A stretch of 64,000 bases of DNA from Svornostia sp051306365 (GTDB taxonomy: Bacteria > Actinomycetota > Thermoleophilia > Solirubrobacterales > Solirubrobacteraceae): contig JBPPNC010000120.1 in assembly GCA_051306365.1 (NCBI GenBank), forward strand, positions 12,366 through 76,365. Reading direction: 5' to 3'. The position numbers and the translations under genes were made by a program. How positions within the stretch are numbered: position 1 is the stretch's first letter; each line of letters opens with the position of its first letter. This document shows positions 48,739 to 58,408 of the stretch, piece by piece. Below the pieces are notes generated by a model. That model was given only the letters and a program-made list of their open reading frames with translations, was not told where the DNA came from and did no database searches.

Positions 48739-49152
48739 ATGGCCAAGAAGAAGAGCAAGAAGCAGCCCGCGCAGGCGGCCGACGCGGTGCGCAGCGCCGT
48801 CGACCAGGCCTTCCAGGCCGGGCAGTCGCAGTTCTCGCGCGAGCGCGCGTCGGAGCTCGTCGACGACCTCTCACAGGTCGCCGGCCGGCTGCGTGAGGCG
48901 CTCGACGACCTGCGTCCGATCAGCGCCGAGGACATCAGGGCGCTGAGCGACAAGATCGACGGCCTCGAGTCCCGCATCGCGAAGCTCGAGAAGCCCGCCG
49001 CCGCGACGACGCGCCGCACGCCTGCGAAGCGCACGACGACCCGCGCGACCGCTGCGAAGAAGCCGGCCGCAGGGCCCGCCGCGAAGCGCACGACGAGCAC
49101 CGCCGCCAAGCGCACCACCACGACCACCGCGCGCAAGCCCGCCGGCTCCTGA
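48739..49152 (+). CDS. coiled-coil protein with histone-H1-like Lys/Thr/Ala tail
   Basis: The product has 137 residues from the ATG at 48739. Basic start (AKKKSKKQPAQ), central helix (ELVDDLSQVAGRLREALDDL, then LSDKIDGLESRIAKLEK) and a tail of repeated AKRTTT/AAKKPA type blocks. Such tails bind DNA non-specifically in bacterial histone-like proteins. A nucleoid or RNA-binding role is plausible only. Confidence 0.6.
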   Translation: MAKKKSKKQPAQAADAVRSAVDQAFQAGQSQFSRERASELVDDLSQVAGRLREALDDLRPISAEDIRALSDKIDGLESRIAKLEKPAAATTRRTPAKRTTTRATAAKKPAAGPAAKRTTSTAAKRTTTTTARKPAGS

Positions 49153-49171
49153 GCGGTCGGAGTCACGGGTC

Positions 49172-49597
49172 ATGGCTCCCAGGTTTCAGAGCGCCGACGA
49201 GTTTCGCGAGGTGATGGACCGGATCTTGGGTCTGATGGACGAGGACCCCGACATGGGCCCGCAGCTCAAGGACGCCGACGTCCCGCAGCGCTTCGAGTTC
49301 GAGGATCTCGATCTCGTGGTCAACATCCGCGGGACGCGCGAGGGCGAGGACGGCCACCTGCACTGGGAGTGGTCGGACGACGTCGACTGGGACCCGAAGG
49401 TCAAGATGTCGATGTCATCCGAGACGGCGAACAGGTACTTCCAGGGCAAGGAGAACGTCGTGCTGGCGCTCGCCCGTCGCCGAATCAAGGCCGGCGGCGA
49501 CGTGAAGGCCGCGCTCGCCCTCATGCCGATCACGAAGCCCGTGTACCCGCAGTACCGGGCGATCGTCGAAGCGGAGTACCCGCACCTGAAGGCGTAG
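49172..49597 (+). CDS. SCP2 sterol-carrier-like domain protein
   Basis: The product has 141 residues, no signal. The C-terminal part (MSMSSETANRYFQGKENVVL, then RRIKAGGDVKAALALMP) matches SCP2-like domains, which bind lipids in a hydrophobic pocket. A lipid shuttle or accessory role is inferred. GGAG lies 10 bases upstream. A hairpin follows the stop. Confidence 0.7.
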   Translation: MAPRFQSADEFREVMDRILGLMDEDPDMGPQLKDADVPQRFEFEDLDLVVNIRGTREGEDGHLHWEWSDDVDWDPKVKMSMSSETANRYFQGKENVVLALARRRIKAGGDVKAALALMPITKPVYPQYRAIVEAEYPHLKA

Positions 49598-49611
49598 GCC
49601 GTCGCGCGGAG

Positions 49612-49636
49612 TGCCGCCGGAGCCCGTTCGGCGGTA
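49612..49636 (+). terminator. hairpin after the SCP2-like gene
   Basis: TGCCGCCG pairs with CGGCGGTA around a nine-base loop, 15 bases after the stop. No T run follows; the -35 of the next gene begins 6 bases later. Confidence 0.5.
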
Positions 49637-49641
49637 TCGCG

Positions 49642-49670
49642 TTGACACCTCGACCACGCCTGAGGAACAT
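49642..49670 (+). promoter_or_regulatory. candidate promoter TTGACA-N17-GAACAT
   Basis: A perfect -35 (TTGACA at 49642-49647) is followed after 17 bases by GAACAT (3 of 6 matches). It would give a leader of about 146 bases for the MerR-cyclase gene. No gene lies between 49598 and 49823. Confidence 0.45.
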
Positions 49671-49823
49671 GGGGCGCACAACACAGGCACAGGGTCGAAG
49701 TGTGGGCGTGAAGGCGCCCGCTAGGCGCCGCCGGATCTGCGACGAGCGCCATCGACCGAGGCAGCGGGCCGCATTGCCCGCGAGCGGCGGGGCCACCGGT
49801 CCCGCCGCTGTCATGGTGGGGCC

Positions 49824-51014
49824 ATGACCGAGTTGACGCTCGCACAGGTCGCGGCGGCCGCCGGGACGACCCCGGCCACCGTCCGGCGCTGGGTGAAGTC
49901 GGGCCTCGTCCCGCAGTACCCCGGCACGCCTGCGCCGTGGTCCGGCCAGGCGGCGGCGCACGTGCGGATCATCGCGCGGCTGCGCGAGCGCGGGCACTCG
50001 CTGGAGGAGATCCGGGAGGCCAGTGACAGCGGGCGGCTGGCGTTCGGCTTCGTCGAGGAGTTGTTCCCCCACCACGAGCGGCGGTACACGATCGCCGAGG
50101 CGGCGGAGCTCACGGGGCTGGAGCCCGCGCTCATCGAGCGGTTCTACGCCACCATCGGCCTCGGCGACGCATCGCTCGCCGCCTTGGACGACGAGGATCT
50201 CGCTCTGCTGCGCGACTCCGTCGCGGTGCTCGAAGCCGGGTTCCCGTTCGTCGCGTTCATGCAGCTCGCGCGCGTCTACGGCCAGGCGCTCGCGCAGATG
50301 GCCGACGCGTCGGTGCGGCTCGTGCACCTCTACGTCCACGAGCCGCTCATGCGCGATGGGGACGACGCGGTCGAGATGGCCGAGCAGATGTCCGAGCTCA
50401 CGCGCCAGGTCCTGCCGCTCGCCGCGCCGATCATGCAGCGCCTGCACGCCCGGTTCCTGCAGCATTTCGTCGAGCAGGACGTCATCGGCCACATGGAACT
50501 CGATGTCGACAGCTCCGCCGAGCTCGGGCGCCTGCGCGTTGCGATCGCGTTCGCCGATCTCGCGGGCTACACGCGGATGACGGAGGAGCTGGGAGACGCC
50601 GAGGCCGCCGGGGTCGTCGAACGGTTCCTCGAGCGGGTGGAGACCTCGCTGCCCGACAGCGCGCGGGTGATCAAGACGATCGGCGACGAGGTGATGGTGG
50701 TCGGCAACGACGTGGCGGCGCTCACGGCGTGGGCGGTGGACTTCCAGGCAGCCGAGGTGCAGCGCCCGCTTCCGCGGATGGGGGTGCACTATGGCGACGT
50801 CGTCTACCGCGATGGCGACTACTACGGGCGCGAGGTCAACCAGGCGGCCCGGGTCGTGGCGCGTGCCGCGGCGGGGGAGGTGCTCGTGACGGGCGCGGTG
50901 GCGGACGCCGTCGGATCGGCGCTGCGCTTTGAGCCGATCGGCGCGGTCAAGCTCAAGGGGTTCAGCGAGCCGACGGATCTCCTCGTGGCGACCCCGGTTG
51001 CGGGGGACGGGTGA
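49824..51014 (+). CDS. MerR-type HTH fused to class III adenylate/guanylate cyclase
   Basis: The product has 396 residues. Residues 1-70 are a MerR-like winged helix (TLAQVAAAAGTTPATVRRWV); 85-135 look like a second one (YTIAEAAELTGLEPALIERF). The cyclase domain is at about 235-390: metal Asp245 (FADLAGYTRMT) and Asp288 (IGDEVMVVGND), transition-state Asn339 and Arg343 (VNQAARVV). It could be a DNA-binding protein controlled by, or making, cyclic nucleotides. Its stop overlaps the tilS GTG. Confidence 0.85.
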   Translation: MTELTLAQVAAAAGTTPATVRRWVKSGLVPQYPGTPAPWSGQAAAHVRIIARLRERGHSLEEIREASDSGRLAFGFVEELFPHHERRYTIAEAAELTGLEPALIERFYATIGLGDASLAALDDEDLALLRDSVAVLEAGFPFVAFMQLARVYGQALAQMADASVRLVHLYVHEPLMRDGDDAVEMAEQMSELTRQVLPLAAPIMQRLHARFLQHFVEQDVIGHMELDVDSSAELGRLRVAIAFADLAGYTRMTEELGDAEAAGVVERFLERVETSLPDSARVIKTIGDEVMVVGNDVAALTAWAVDFQAAEVQRPLPRMGVHYGDVVYRDGDYYGREVNQAARVVARAAAGEVLVTGAVADAVGSALRFEPIGAVKLKGFSEPTDLLVATPVAGDG

Positions 51015-51952
51015 CCGCGGCGCTTGAAGCCGCGCGTGCGTCGGGGCTGCTGGCCACCGGCCGCCAGGTCGTGGTGCTCGTCTCGGGAGGCCGCGACTCG
51101 GTGTGCCTGCTCGACGTCGCCGTCGAGCTCGCCGGCCCGCGCGCGGTCACGGCCCTGCACGTCAACTACGGCCTGCGGCCCGAGGCCGACGGGGACGAGC
51201 GCCACTGCGCCGACCTCGCCCGGCGGCTCGGTGCCGACCTCGTCGTGCGCCGAGCCGGGCCCGCGCCCGCGACGGGCAACCTGCACGCGTGGGCGCGCGA
51301 CGTCCGCCTGGGCGCCGCGGCCGAGCTGGCCGGTCGGGACGGCGCCGTCGTCGCCACGGGGCACACCCGCACCGACCAGGCCGAGACGATCCTCTACCGC
51401 CTGGCCGCCTCCCCGGGCCGCCGGGCGCTGCTGGGCATGGCCCCGCGCGACGGGCGGCTCGTGCGGCCGCTGCTCGGGGTGACCCGCGAGCAGACGGCCG
51501 AGCACTGCCTGACCCGCGGGTTGACCTGGCGCGAGGACGCGTTCAACGATGACCCCCGGTTCGCCCGCGCGCGCGTGCGAGGCGGGCTGGTGCCCGCGCT
51601 GAAGGCGGTGCATCCGGCCGCCGAGGCGAACATCGTCCGCACGGCCGAACTGCTCCGCGAGGAGGCGGCCGTGCTCGACGACGTGGTCGAGACCGCGCTG
51701 GCCGGGCGAGACGACATCTCGATCGCCCATCTTGCGGCGCTCCCGCACGCGCTGGCCCGGCTCGTCGTCCTGCGGCTGGCCGAGCGTGCAGCGGGGCGCC
51801 TGTGCCCGCGGGCCGGGGCGCGTCTGCCCGACCTCCTGGCGCTGGGCGACGGCGCGCTGGACGTCGGCGACGGCGCACGTGCGGTGGTGCGCGATGGACG
51901 GCTGTCGTTCACGGTGTCGGCCGGCCGGGCCGGTCTGCGGTCCGATCCATAG
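51011..51952 (+). CDS. tilS: tRNA(Ile)-lysidine synthase
   Basis: The product has 313 residues from the GTG at 51011. The PP-loop is SGGRDS at 25-30, with HVNYGLRPEADGDERHC and the GHTRTDQAETILYR zinc-side motif. It changes C34 of the AUA-reading tRNA to lysidine. The second C-terminal domain is short, as in many actinobacteria. Followed 10 bases later by hpt, the conserved order. Confidence 0.92.
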   Translation: MTAALEAARASGLLATGRQVVVLVSGGRDSVCLLDVAVELAGPRAVTALHVNYGLRPEADGDERHCADLARRLGADLVVRRAGPAPATGNLHAWARDVRLGAAAELAGRDGAVVATGHTRTDQAETILYRLAASPGRRALLGMAPRDGRLVRPLLGVTREQTAEHCLTRGLTWREDAFNDDPRFARARVRGGLVPALKAVHPAAEANIVRTAELLREEAAVLDDVVETALAGRDDISIAHLAALPHALARLVVLRLAERAAGRLCPRAGARLPDLLALGDGALDVGDGARAVVRDGRLSFTVSAGRAGLRSDP

Positions 51953-51955
51953 ACT
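51950..51955 (+). promoter_or_regulatory. -10-like TAGACT embedded in the tilS stop codon
   Basis: The TAG of tilS is the start of TAGACT, which ends exactly 7 bases before the hpt ATG. hpt could therefore have a leaderless transcript of its own. Confidence 0.5.
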
Positions 51956-51962
51956 CGCGGCC

Positions 51963-52496
51963 ATGCGTGACGACGCCGTGGGAGAGATCCTCGTCCAGCC
52001 CGATGAGCTGGCCCGTCGGGTGCGGGAGTTGGGCGCCAGGATCAGCGAGGACTACGCCGGCCGCGACCTCCTGCTGATCTGCGTGTTGAAGGGGGCGATG
52101 TTCTTTCTCGCCGACCTCATGCGCCGCATCGAGGTCCCCTGTGAGGTGGACTTCATGGCCGTGGCGTCATACGGGTCGGCGACCGATTCCTCGGGCGTCG
52201 TGCGGATCCTCAAGGATCTCGACGCGGCGATCGAGGACCGGCACGTGCTGATCGTGGAGGACATCGTCGACTCCGGGCTGACGCTGCACTACCTGCTGCG
52301 CAACCTGGGGGCGCGCAACCCGGCCTCGATGGAGGTGTGCGCGCTGCTGACGAAGCCAGAACGCCGGAAGGTGGAGCTGGAGCCCCGGTACGTCGGGTTC
52401 GAGATCCCAAATCGCTTCGTGATCGGATACGGGTTGGACCACGCGGAGCGGTACCGGAACCTTCCGTTCGTTGCGGCACTGAACTCGGCCGCCTAA
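51963..52496 (+). CDS. hpt: hypoxanthine phosphoribosyltransferase
   Basis: The product has 177 residues. The PRPP-binding motif is LIVEDIVDSGLTL and the N-terminal catalytic region is LICVLKGAMFF. It salvages hypoxanthine and guanine. The longer upstream open frame lies within tilS and is rejected. Confidence 0.93.
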   Translation: MRDDAVGEILVQPDELARRVRELGARISEDYAGRDLLLICVLKGAMFFLADLMRRIEVPCEVDFMAVASYGSATDSSGVVRILKDLDAAIEDRHVLIVEDIVDSGLTLHYLLRNLGARNPASMEVCALLTKPERRKVELEPRYVGFEIPNRFVIGYGLDHAERYRNLPFVAALNSAA

Positions 52497-52571
52497 ACGG
52501 CCGATAAGCCCGACTGAGCGGCTGAATCACCCTGGTACGCTCCGAAGAGCCGTCGACTGCAGGGAAAGCCC

Positions 52572-54563
<1,992 letters not shown>

Positions 54564-54667
54564 CGCTGCACGTCAGCGCCGGCCGTCGCTCCCGGCCAGC
54601 GGGGCGAGGGGATGGATGGGCTGTGTCTGGCGCCCGCCGAGGGATTGATGCTCTGATCGACGGGGTA

Positions 54668-54706
54668 CCACCACTCCTGTCCCCGGGGAAGATCCACAGG
54701 AGGTGG
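54668..54706 (+). promoter_or_regulatory. RNA hairpin that hides the AGGAGG ribosome binding site
   Basis: CCAC (54668-54671) and CTCCTGT (54674-54680) pair with ACAGGAGGTGG (54696-54706), an 11-bp stem with a two-base bulge and a 15-base loop. The paired strand contains AGGAGG, 9 bases before the GTG at 54713. Such a stem should block initiation unless opened by heat, protein, ligand or a coupled event. Confidence 0.6.
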
Positions 54707-54712
54707 TTTCCC

Positions 54713-54913
54713 GTGCAGCTCCCGCAGTTCCCCCCGCACGCCCGCCAACGCTCCGGTCCGTCTGCCGGAATCCGCCTCGTGGTCTCCTGCACCGTCGCCG
54801 CCGCGCTCGGCGGGTACGCCCTCGCGCTCGGTCTCACCGGAATCCCGGTGCTGGTCGCCGCGGCCGCGGGCGTGATCGGCGGCTTGGTCCTGGTCGGAGC
54901 GCTGACGGACTGA
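54713..54913 (+). CDS. small two-helix membrane protein between ftsH and folP
   Basis: The product has 66 residues from the GTG at 54713. A basic start is followed by two hydrophobic helices at about 18-38 and 43-63 (VVSCTVAAALGGYALALGL; VLVAAAAGVIGGLVLVGAL). In many actinobacteria folE lies here; this gene replaces it. Function unknown. Expression is probably controlled by the hairpin over its ribosome binding site. Confidence 0.65.
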   Translation: MQLPQFPPHARQRSGPSAGIRLVVSCTVAAALGGYALALGLTGIPVLVAAAAGVIGGLVLVGALTD

Positions 54914-54965
54914 TGCCGTACCGTCCGCGCCCCCGTCGCGGCACGTAGACGCAGACGCAGACGCC

Positions 54966-54971
54966 TACGAT
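54966..54971 (+). promoter_or_regulatory. -10-like TACGAT before folP
   Basis: TACGAT ends 6 bases before the GTG at 54978, predicting a leaderless folP transcript. Confidence 0.5.
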
Positions 54972-54977
54972 GAGGTC

Positions 54978-55916
54978 GTGGCCGCGCCCGACCCCATCGT
55001 CATGGGCATCGTCAACGTGACGCCGGATTCGTTCTCCGACGGCGGGCGCTGGCTGGATCCTTCCGCCGCGGTCGCGCACGGGCTGCAGCTCGCCTCAGAG
55101 GGCACGGCGATCCTGGACGTCGGCGGGGAATCGACTCGCCCGGGGGCTGCCGCGGTGTCGGCGGAGGAGGAGCGCCGCCGGGTCGTACCGGTCGTGGAAG
55201 GGCTCACGGCGGCCGGGGCGCGCGTGTCGGTGGACACGATGAAGGCCGCGGTGGCCGAGGCGGCGCTGGACGCGGGCGCGACGTTCGTCAACGACGTCGC
55301 CGCCCTGCGCGGCCCCGACATGGCGGCGCTCGTCGCCGACCGTGGGTGCGACGTGTGCCTGGTCCACATGCGCGGCGAGCCGCGCACCATGCAGAACGAT
55401 CCGCAGTACGACGATGTCGTCGACGACGTGCGCGCGTTCTTGACCGCACGCGTCGAGGTGGCGCTGGCCGCCGGCGTCGCGCGCGAGCGGATCGTGCTCG
55501 ATCCGGGCATCGGGTTCGGCAAGACCGTCGATCACAACCTTGAGCTGCTCGACCGTCTGGATGAGCTCGTGGCGCTCGGGTTCCCGATCCTCGTGGGCAC
55601 CTCGCGCAAGTCGTTCCTGGGCAAGATCGTGGGCCGCGACGCGGACGATCGCCTGCCGGGGACCATCGCCACGAACGTCCTGGCGCTGGCCCGCGGCGCG
55701 TCGATCTTCCGCGTGCACGACGTCGCGCCCGTGCGGGATGCCCTGGTGGTGGCGGCTGCTACGTTGGCGCGCACATGGACGACGCCGGCCGAGACGACGA
55801 CGACCTCGAGGACGACGACCTCGACGACACCGACGAGGACTTCGAGGACAGCGGGCCCGAGACCATCGTCACCGTCGAGATCGTCGGGCTCTCCATCTAC
55901 ACCCACCACGGGGTGA
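54978..55916 (+). CDS. folP: dihydropteroate synthase
   Basis: The product has 312 residues. Motifs: GIVNVTPDSFSDGG, ILDVGGESTRPGA, SVDTMK, VNDVAAL, DPGIGFGKT and GTSRKSF. It joins p-aminobenzoate to the pterin. The fold ends near residue 270; the last 45 residues (Thr/Ser/Arg/Pro) come from an unusual 142-base overlap with folB in another frame. Confidence 0.93.
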   Translation: MAAPDPIVMGIVNVTPDSFSDGGRWLDPSAAVAHGLQLASEGTAILDVGGESTRPGAAAVSAEEERRRVVPVVEGLTAAGARVSVDTMKAAVAEAALDAGATFVNDVAALRGPDMAALVADRGCDVCLVHMRGEPRTMQNDPQYDDVVDDVRAFLTARVEVALAAGVARERIVLDPGIGFGKTVDHNLELLDRLDELVALGFPILVGTSRKSFLGKIVGRDADDRLPGTIATNVLALARGASIFRVHDVAPVRDALVVAAATLARTWTTPAETTTTSRTTTSTTPTRTSRTAGPRPSSPSRSSGSPSTPTTG

Positions 55917-56227
55917 CGGAGGCCGAGCGCGAGGTCGGCCAGCGGCTCGTGCTCGACATCCGCATGGAACTCGGCGGCACCGACGCGACGGTGACCGACC
56001 GCATCGAGGACACCGTCGACTACGGCGAGGTCTGCCAGCTCGCCGCACTCGTCGCCCAGCAGCGGTCGTACAAGACGCTCGAGCGCCTCAGCACGGCGAT
56101 CGCGGACCGGATCATCTCGGACTTCGAAGTGCAGGCCGTGTCGGTGAAGTGCGCCAAGCCGGAGCCGCCGATTCCTCTCCCGGTCGACGAGGTCGCGGTG
56201 GAGGTCTGGCGCGAGGTCGACGAGTAG
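55775..56227 (+). CDS. folB: dihydroneopterin aldolase with acidic N-terminal extension
   Basis: The product has 150 residues. The aldolase core begins around residue 32: VEIVGLSIYTHHGVTEAERE, VDYGEVCQLAAL and KCAKPEPPIPLPVD. Residues 1-30 are almost all Asp/Glu (DDAGRDDDDLEDDDLDDTDE), absent from most family members. That part is coded in the folP overlap. A start at an internal codon near 55865 would give a normal-length protein. Confidence 0.9.
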   Translation: MDDAGRDDDDLEDDDLDDTDEDFEDSGPETIVTVEIVGLSIYTHHGVTEAEREVGQRLVLDIRMELGGTDATVTDRIEDTVDYGEVCQLAALVAQQRSYKTLERLSTAIADRIISDFEVQAVSVKCAKPEPPIPLPVDEVAVEVWREVDE

Positions 56228-57043
56228 ATGGTCGCCGACACGCTGTTCGACCGCGCGATCGCCGCGGTGCCGATCCACGGCGCGCCCGGCCAGTACGCGG
56301 TGCAGTTCAGCGCGGACTGGAGCGCACCCGCCGGGCCGAACGGCGGCTATCTCGCGGCGATGGTGCTGAACGCCATGCAGGCCGCGCTCGATGAGCCGTC
56401 CCGGCCTCCGCGCTCGATGACGCTGCACTACATGCGCCCGCCGCAGCCGGGGGAGGGGACGATCTCCGTGGCGACCGAACGGGCGGGGCGCACGATGACG
56501 ACGTTGACCGCCCGGGTCGAACAGGGCGGCAAGACGATGGTGGTCGCGCTCGCGGCGTTCGGCGGGGCCCGCCCGCCCGTGCTCGAGTTCGCCGAGCCGA
56601 TGCCGGACGCGCCGCCCGTCGGGGAGCTGAAGGCGGTGCCGAAGCTCGAGCAGATGCCGACGATTGCGCACCGATTCGACCTGCATCCGATCCAGGGGCC
56701 CTATCCGTTCACGGGCGCGGACCGGGCGGAGCTCGGAGGATGGGCGCGGCTGCCCGAACCGCGGCCGCTCGATGCGCTGATGCTCGCCATCGGCACCGAC
56801 ATCTGGCTGCCGCCGGTCTTTCTGCGCCTCGTCGAGTTCGCGGCCGCCCCGACCGTCGAGCTGACGATCCACTTCCGCCACGTGCCGCCGGCGGGCACGA
56901 CGGACGACTCGCTGCACTTCGCCCGCTTCGTCACGCACACGTCGGCCGAGGGGTTCGTCGAGGAGGACGGATGGATCTGGTCGCCCGACGGCACGCTCCT
57001 CGCGCAGTCGCGCCAGCTCGCCCTGCTCGTCCCCGTCGGATGA
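56228..57043 (+). CDS. acyl-CoA thioesterase family protein (double hotdog)
   Basis: The product has 271 residues. It has two hotdog-like halves: GPNGGYLAAMVLNAM with MTLHYMRPPQPGE, and LALMLAIGTDIWLPP-like with ELTIHFRHVPP. This resembles TesB-like 4HBT_3 proteins that hydrolyse acyl-CoA. It lies inside the folate cluster between folB and folK, starting directly after the folB stop. It has no evident folate role. Confidence 0.75.
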   Translation: MVADTLFDRAIAAVPIHGAPGQYAVQFSADWSAPAGPNGGYLAAMVLNAMQAALDEPSRPPRSMTLHYMRPPQPGEGTISVATERAGRTMTTLTARVEQGGKTMVVALAAFGGARPPVLEFAEPMPDAPPVGELKAVPKLEQMPTIAHRFDLHPIQGPYPFTGADRAELGGWARLPEPRPLDALMLAIGTDIWLPPVFLRLVEFAAAPTVELTIHFRHVPPAGTTDDSLHFARFVTHTSAEGFVEEDGWIWSPDGTLLAQSRQLALLVPVG

Positions 57044-57636
57044 GCGGGCGCATCGGCTACCTCGGGCTCGGCTCGAACGTCGGCGATCGCCGGGAGCAGC
57101 TCCAGGCCGCCGTCGACCTCCTCGGCGCGCACGGTGTCCGCGTGCTCGCGAGTTCGTCGACGTACGACACCGACCCCGTCGGCGAGGTGCTCGAGCAGCC
57201 GTCGTTCCTCAACGCATGCCTGCGGATCGAGACCGCGCTCGACCCGATCGGGCTGCTCGACGCGTGCAAGGCGGTCGAGCGCGCGTGCGGGCGGGTCCCG
57301 GCGGGTGAGCCCGGGTACGTGCACCACGGCCCGCGGCCGATCGACGTCGACGTGCTGCTGCTGGGCGATCTGACGTTCGCGCACGAGCGCCTGTCACTGC
57401 CGCACGAGCAGGTCCTCGTACGGCGGTTCGTCCTGATCCCGCTGCTGGAACTCGACTTCGACCGGACGGTTCCGGACGGGCGGCGGCTGGCCGACGCCCT
57501 CGCAGAGCTGCCGCTGGACGAGGGCGTGCGGCGGGTGGGTTCACCCCTGACGGTTGTGGTCCCCCGAGCCCCAGGTCGAGCCTCTGGCGAGTACCTGCCA
57601 AGCGGATCTGAGCCGCCAGGCGAGGATCAGCCGTAG
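57040..57636 (+). CDS. folK: HPPK, 6-hydroxymethyl-dihydropterin pyrophosphokinase
   Basis: The product has 198 residues from the ATG at 57040 (ATGA overlap). Motifs: YLGLGSNVGDRR, then GPRPIDVDVLLLGD and LPHEQVLVRRFVLIPLLEL. It supplies the pterin substrate to FolP. The C-terminal 35 residues are a Pro/Gly tail. The stop overlaps the convergent GST-like gene by 10 bases. Confidence 0.93.
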   Translation: MSGRIGYLGLGSNVGDRREQLQAAVDLLGAHGVRVLASSSTYDTDPVGEVLEQPSFLNACLRIETALDPIGLLDACKAVERACGRVPAGEPGYVHHGPRPIDVDVLLLGDLTFAHERLSLPHEQVLVRRFVLIPLLELDFDRTVPDGRRLADALAELPLDEGVRRVGSPLTVVVPRAPGRASGEYLPSGSEPPGEDQP

Positions 57637-58358
57637 ACGCCGGGGGGCACCGCCCCCGCGGGCTCCGGCGCGACCTTCCGCGCCCACGCCGCGCACGCGC
57701 GGCCCTCGATGAGCGGCCGCACGTCGCCGATCGTCATGAGCAGCCGCACCGTCGGGGCGATCTGCAGGTCCGCGGCGTTCGGCTCATCCCCGCCGATGAC
57801 GCCCTCGGCGAGCAGCTCGTCGATGTGGTCGAGCTGACCGGGAAGGTCCCGCAGCGCCCGTTCGGCGGTGGCGAAGTCGGTGCTGTTGAGCTTGCGCTCA
57901 GCGGCGGTGATGCCAGGGGCCAGGGCCTTCACGATCGGCGCGGGCAGCCCCGGGAGCTTGGAGCCGCGCTGGTAGCTGGGGATCGCGTCGGCGCGCTTGG
58001 ACAGCGCCGGCCACAGGATCGTGCGGGCCACCGGCTGGAAGGTCTCGTCCCCCCAACGCTCGGCGGTGAGGACCCGCGCACGCTGCGCCGCGTCGGCAGG
58101 CAGCAGCGGGGGATCGGGCTGCAGCTCGTCGAGCCTGTGCAGGATCGCGCGCGAGCCGGAGATCTTCTCCCCGCCGTCGAGGATGATCGCGGGGACCGTG
58201 CGGTGGCCGAACAGCACCCGCGTGACCGCGGCGTGCAGCGGCGGGAGGAGTTCCACGGTGCGGTAGTCGATCCCCTTGCGCTGCAGCGCGAGTTCGACGG
58301 TCACGCACGGGTGCGAGCCATGGACGATGAAGAGACGCGGCGCCATCACGGTCATCAT
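57627..58358 (-). CDS. glutathione S-transferase-like protein
   Basis: The product has 243 residues. N-terminal thioredoxin-like domain: LFIVHGSHPCVTVELALQRK, GHRTVPAIILDGGEKISGSR; C-terminal helical domain with EPNAADLQIAPTVRLL. A Ser/Cys catalytic residue is possible in SHPC. Actinobacteria usually lack glutathione, so the thiol may be mycothiol or the protein may be structural. Start at ATG 58358 or 58346. Confidence 0.78.
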   Translation of the reverse strand: MMTVMAPRLFIVHGSHPCVTVELALQRKGIDYRTVELLPPLHAAVTRVLFGHRTVPAIILDGGEKISGSRAILHRLDELQPDPPLLPADAAQRARVLTAERWGDETFQPVARTILWPALSKRADAIPSYQRGSKLPGLPAPIVKALAPGITAAERKLNSTDFATAERALRDLPGQLDHIDELLAEGVIGGDEPNAADLQIAPTVRLLMTIGDVRPLIEGRACAAWARKVAPEPAGAVPPGVYG

Positions 58359-58395
58359 ATTCCCGGGCCTGGCGGCGTGCCGCTTGCGCCGGTCT

Positions 58396-58401
58396 CATAC
58401 T
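58396..58401 (+). promoter_or_regulatory. -10-like CATACT before coaX
   Basis: CATACT ends exactly 7 bases before the GTG at 58409. It matches TATAAT at four of six positions but lacks the first T, so it is weaker than the other leaderless cases. Confidence 0.35.
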
Positions 58402-58408
58402 TCCCGCC

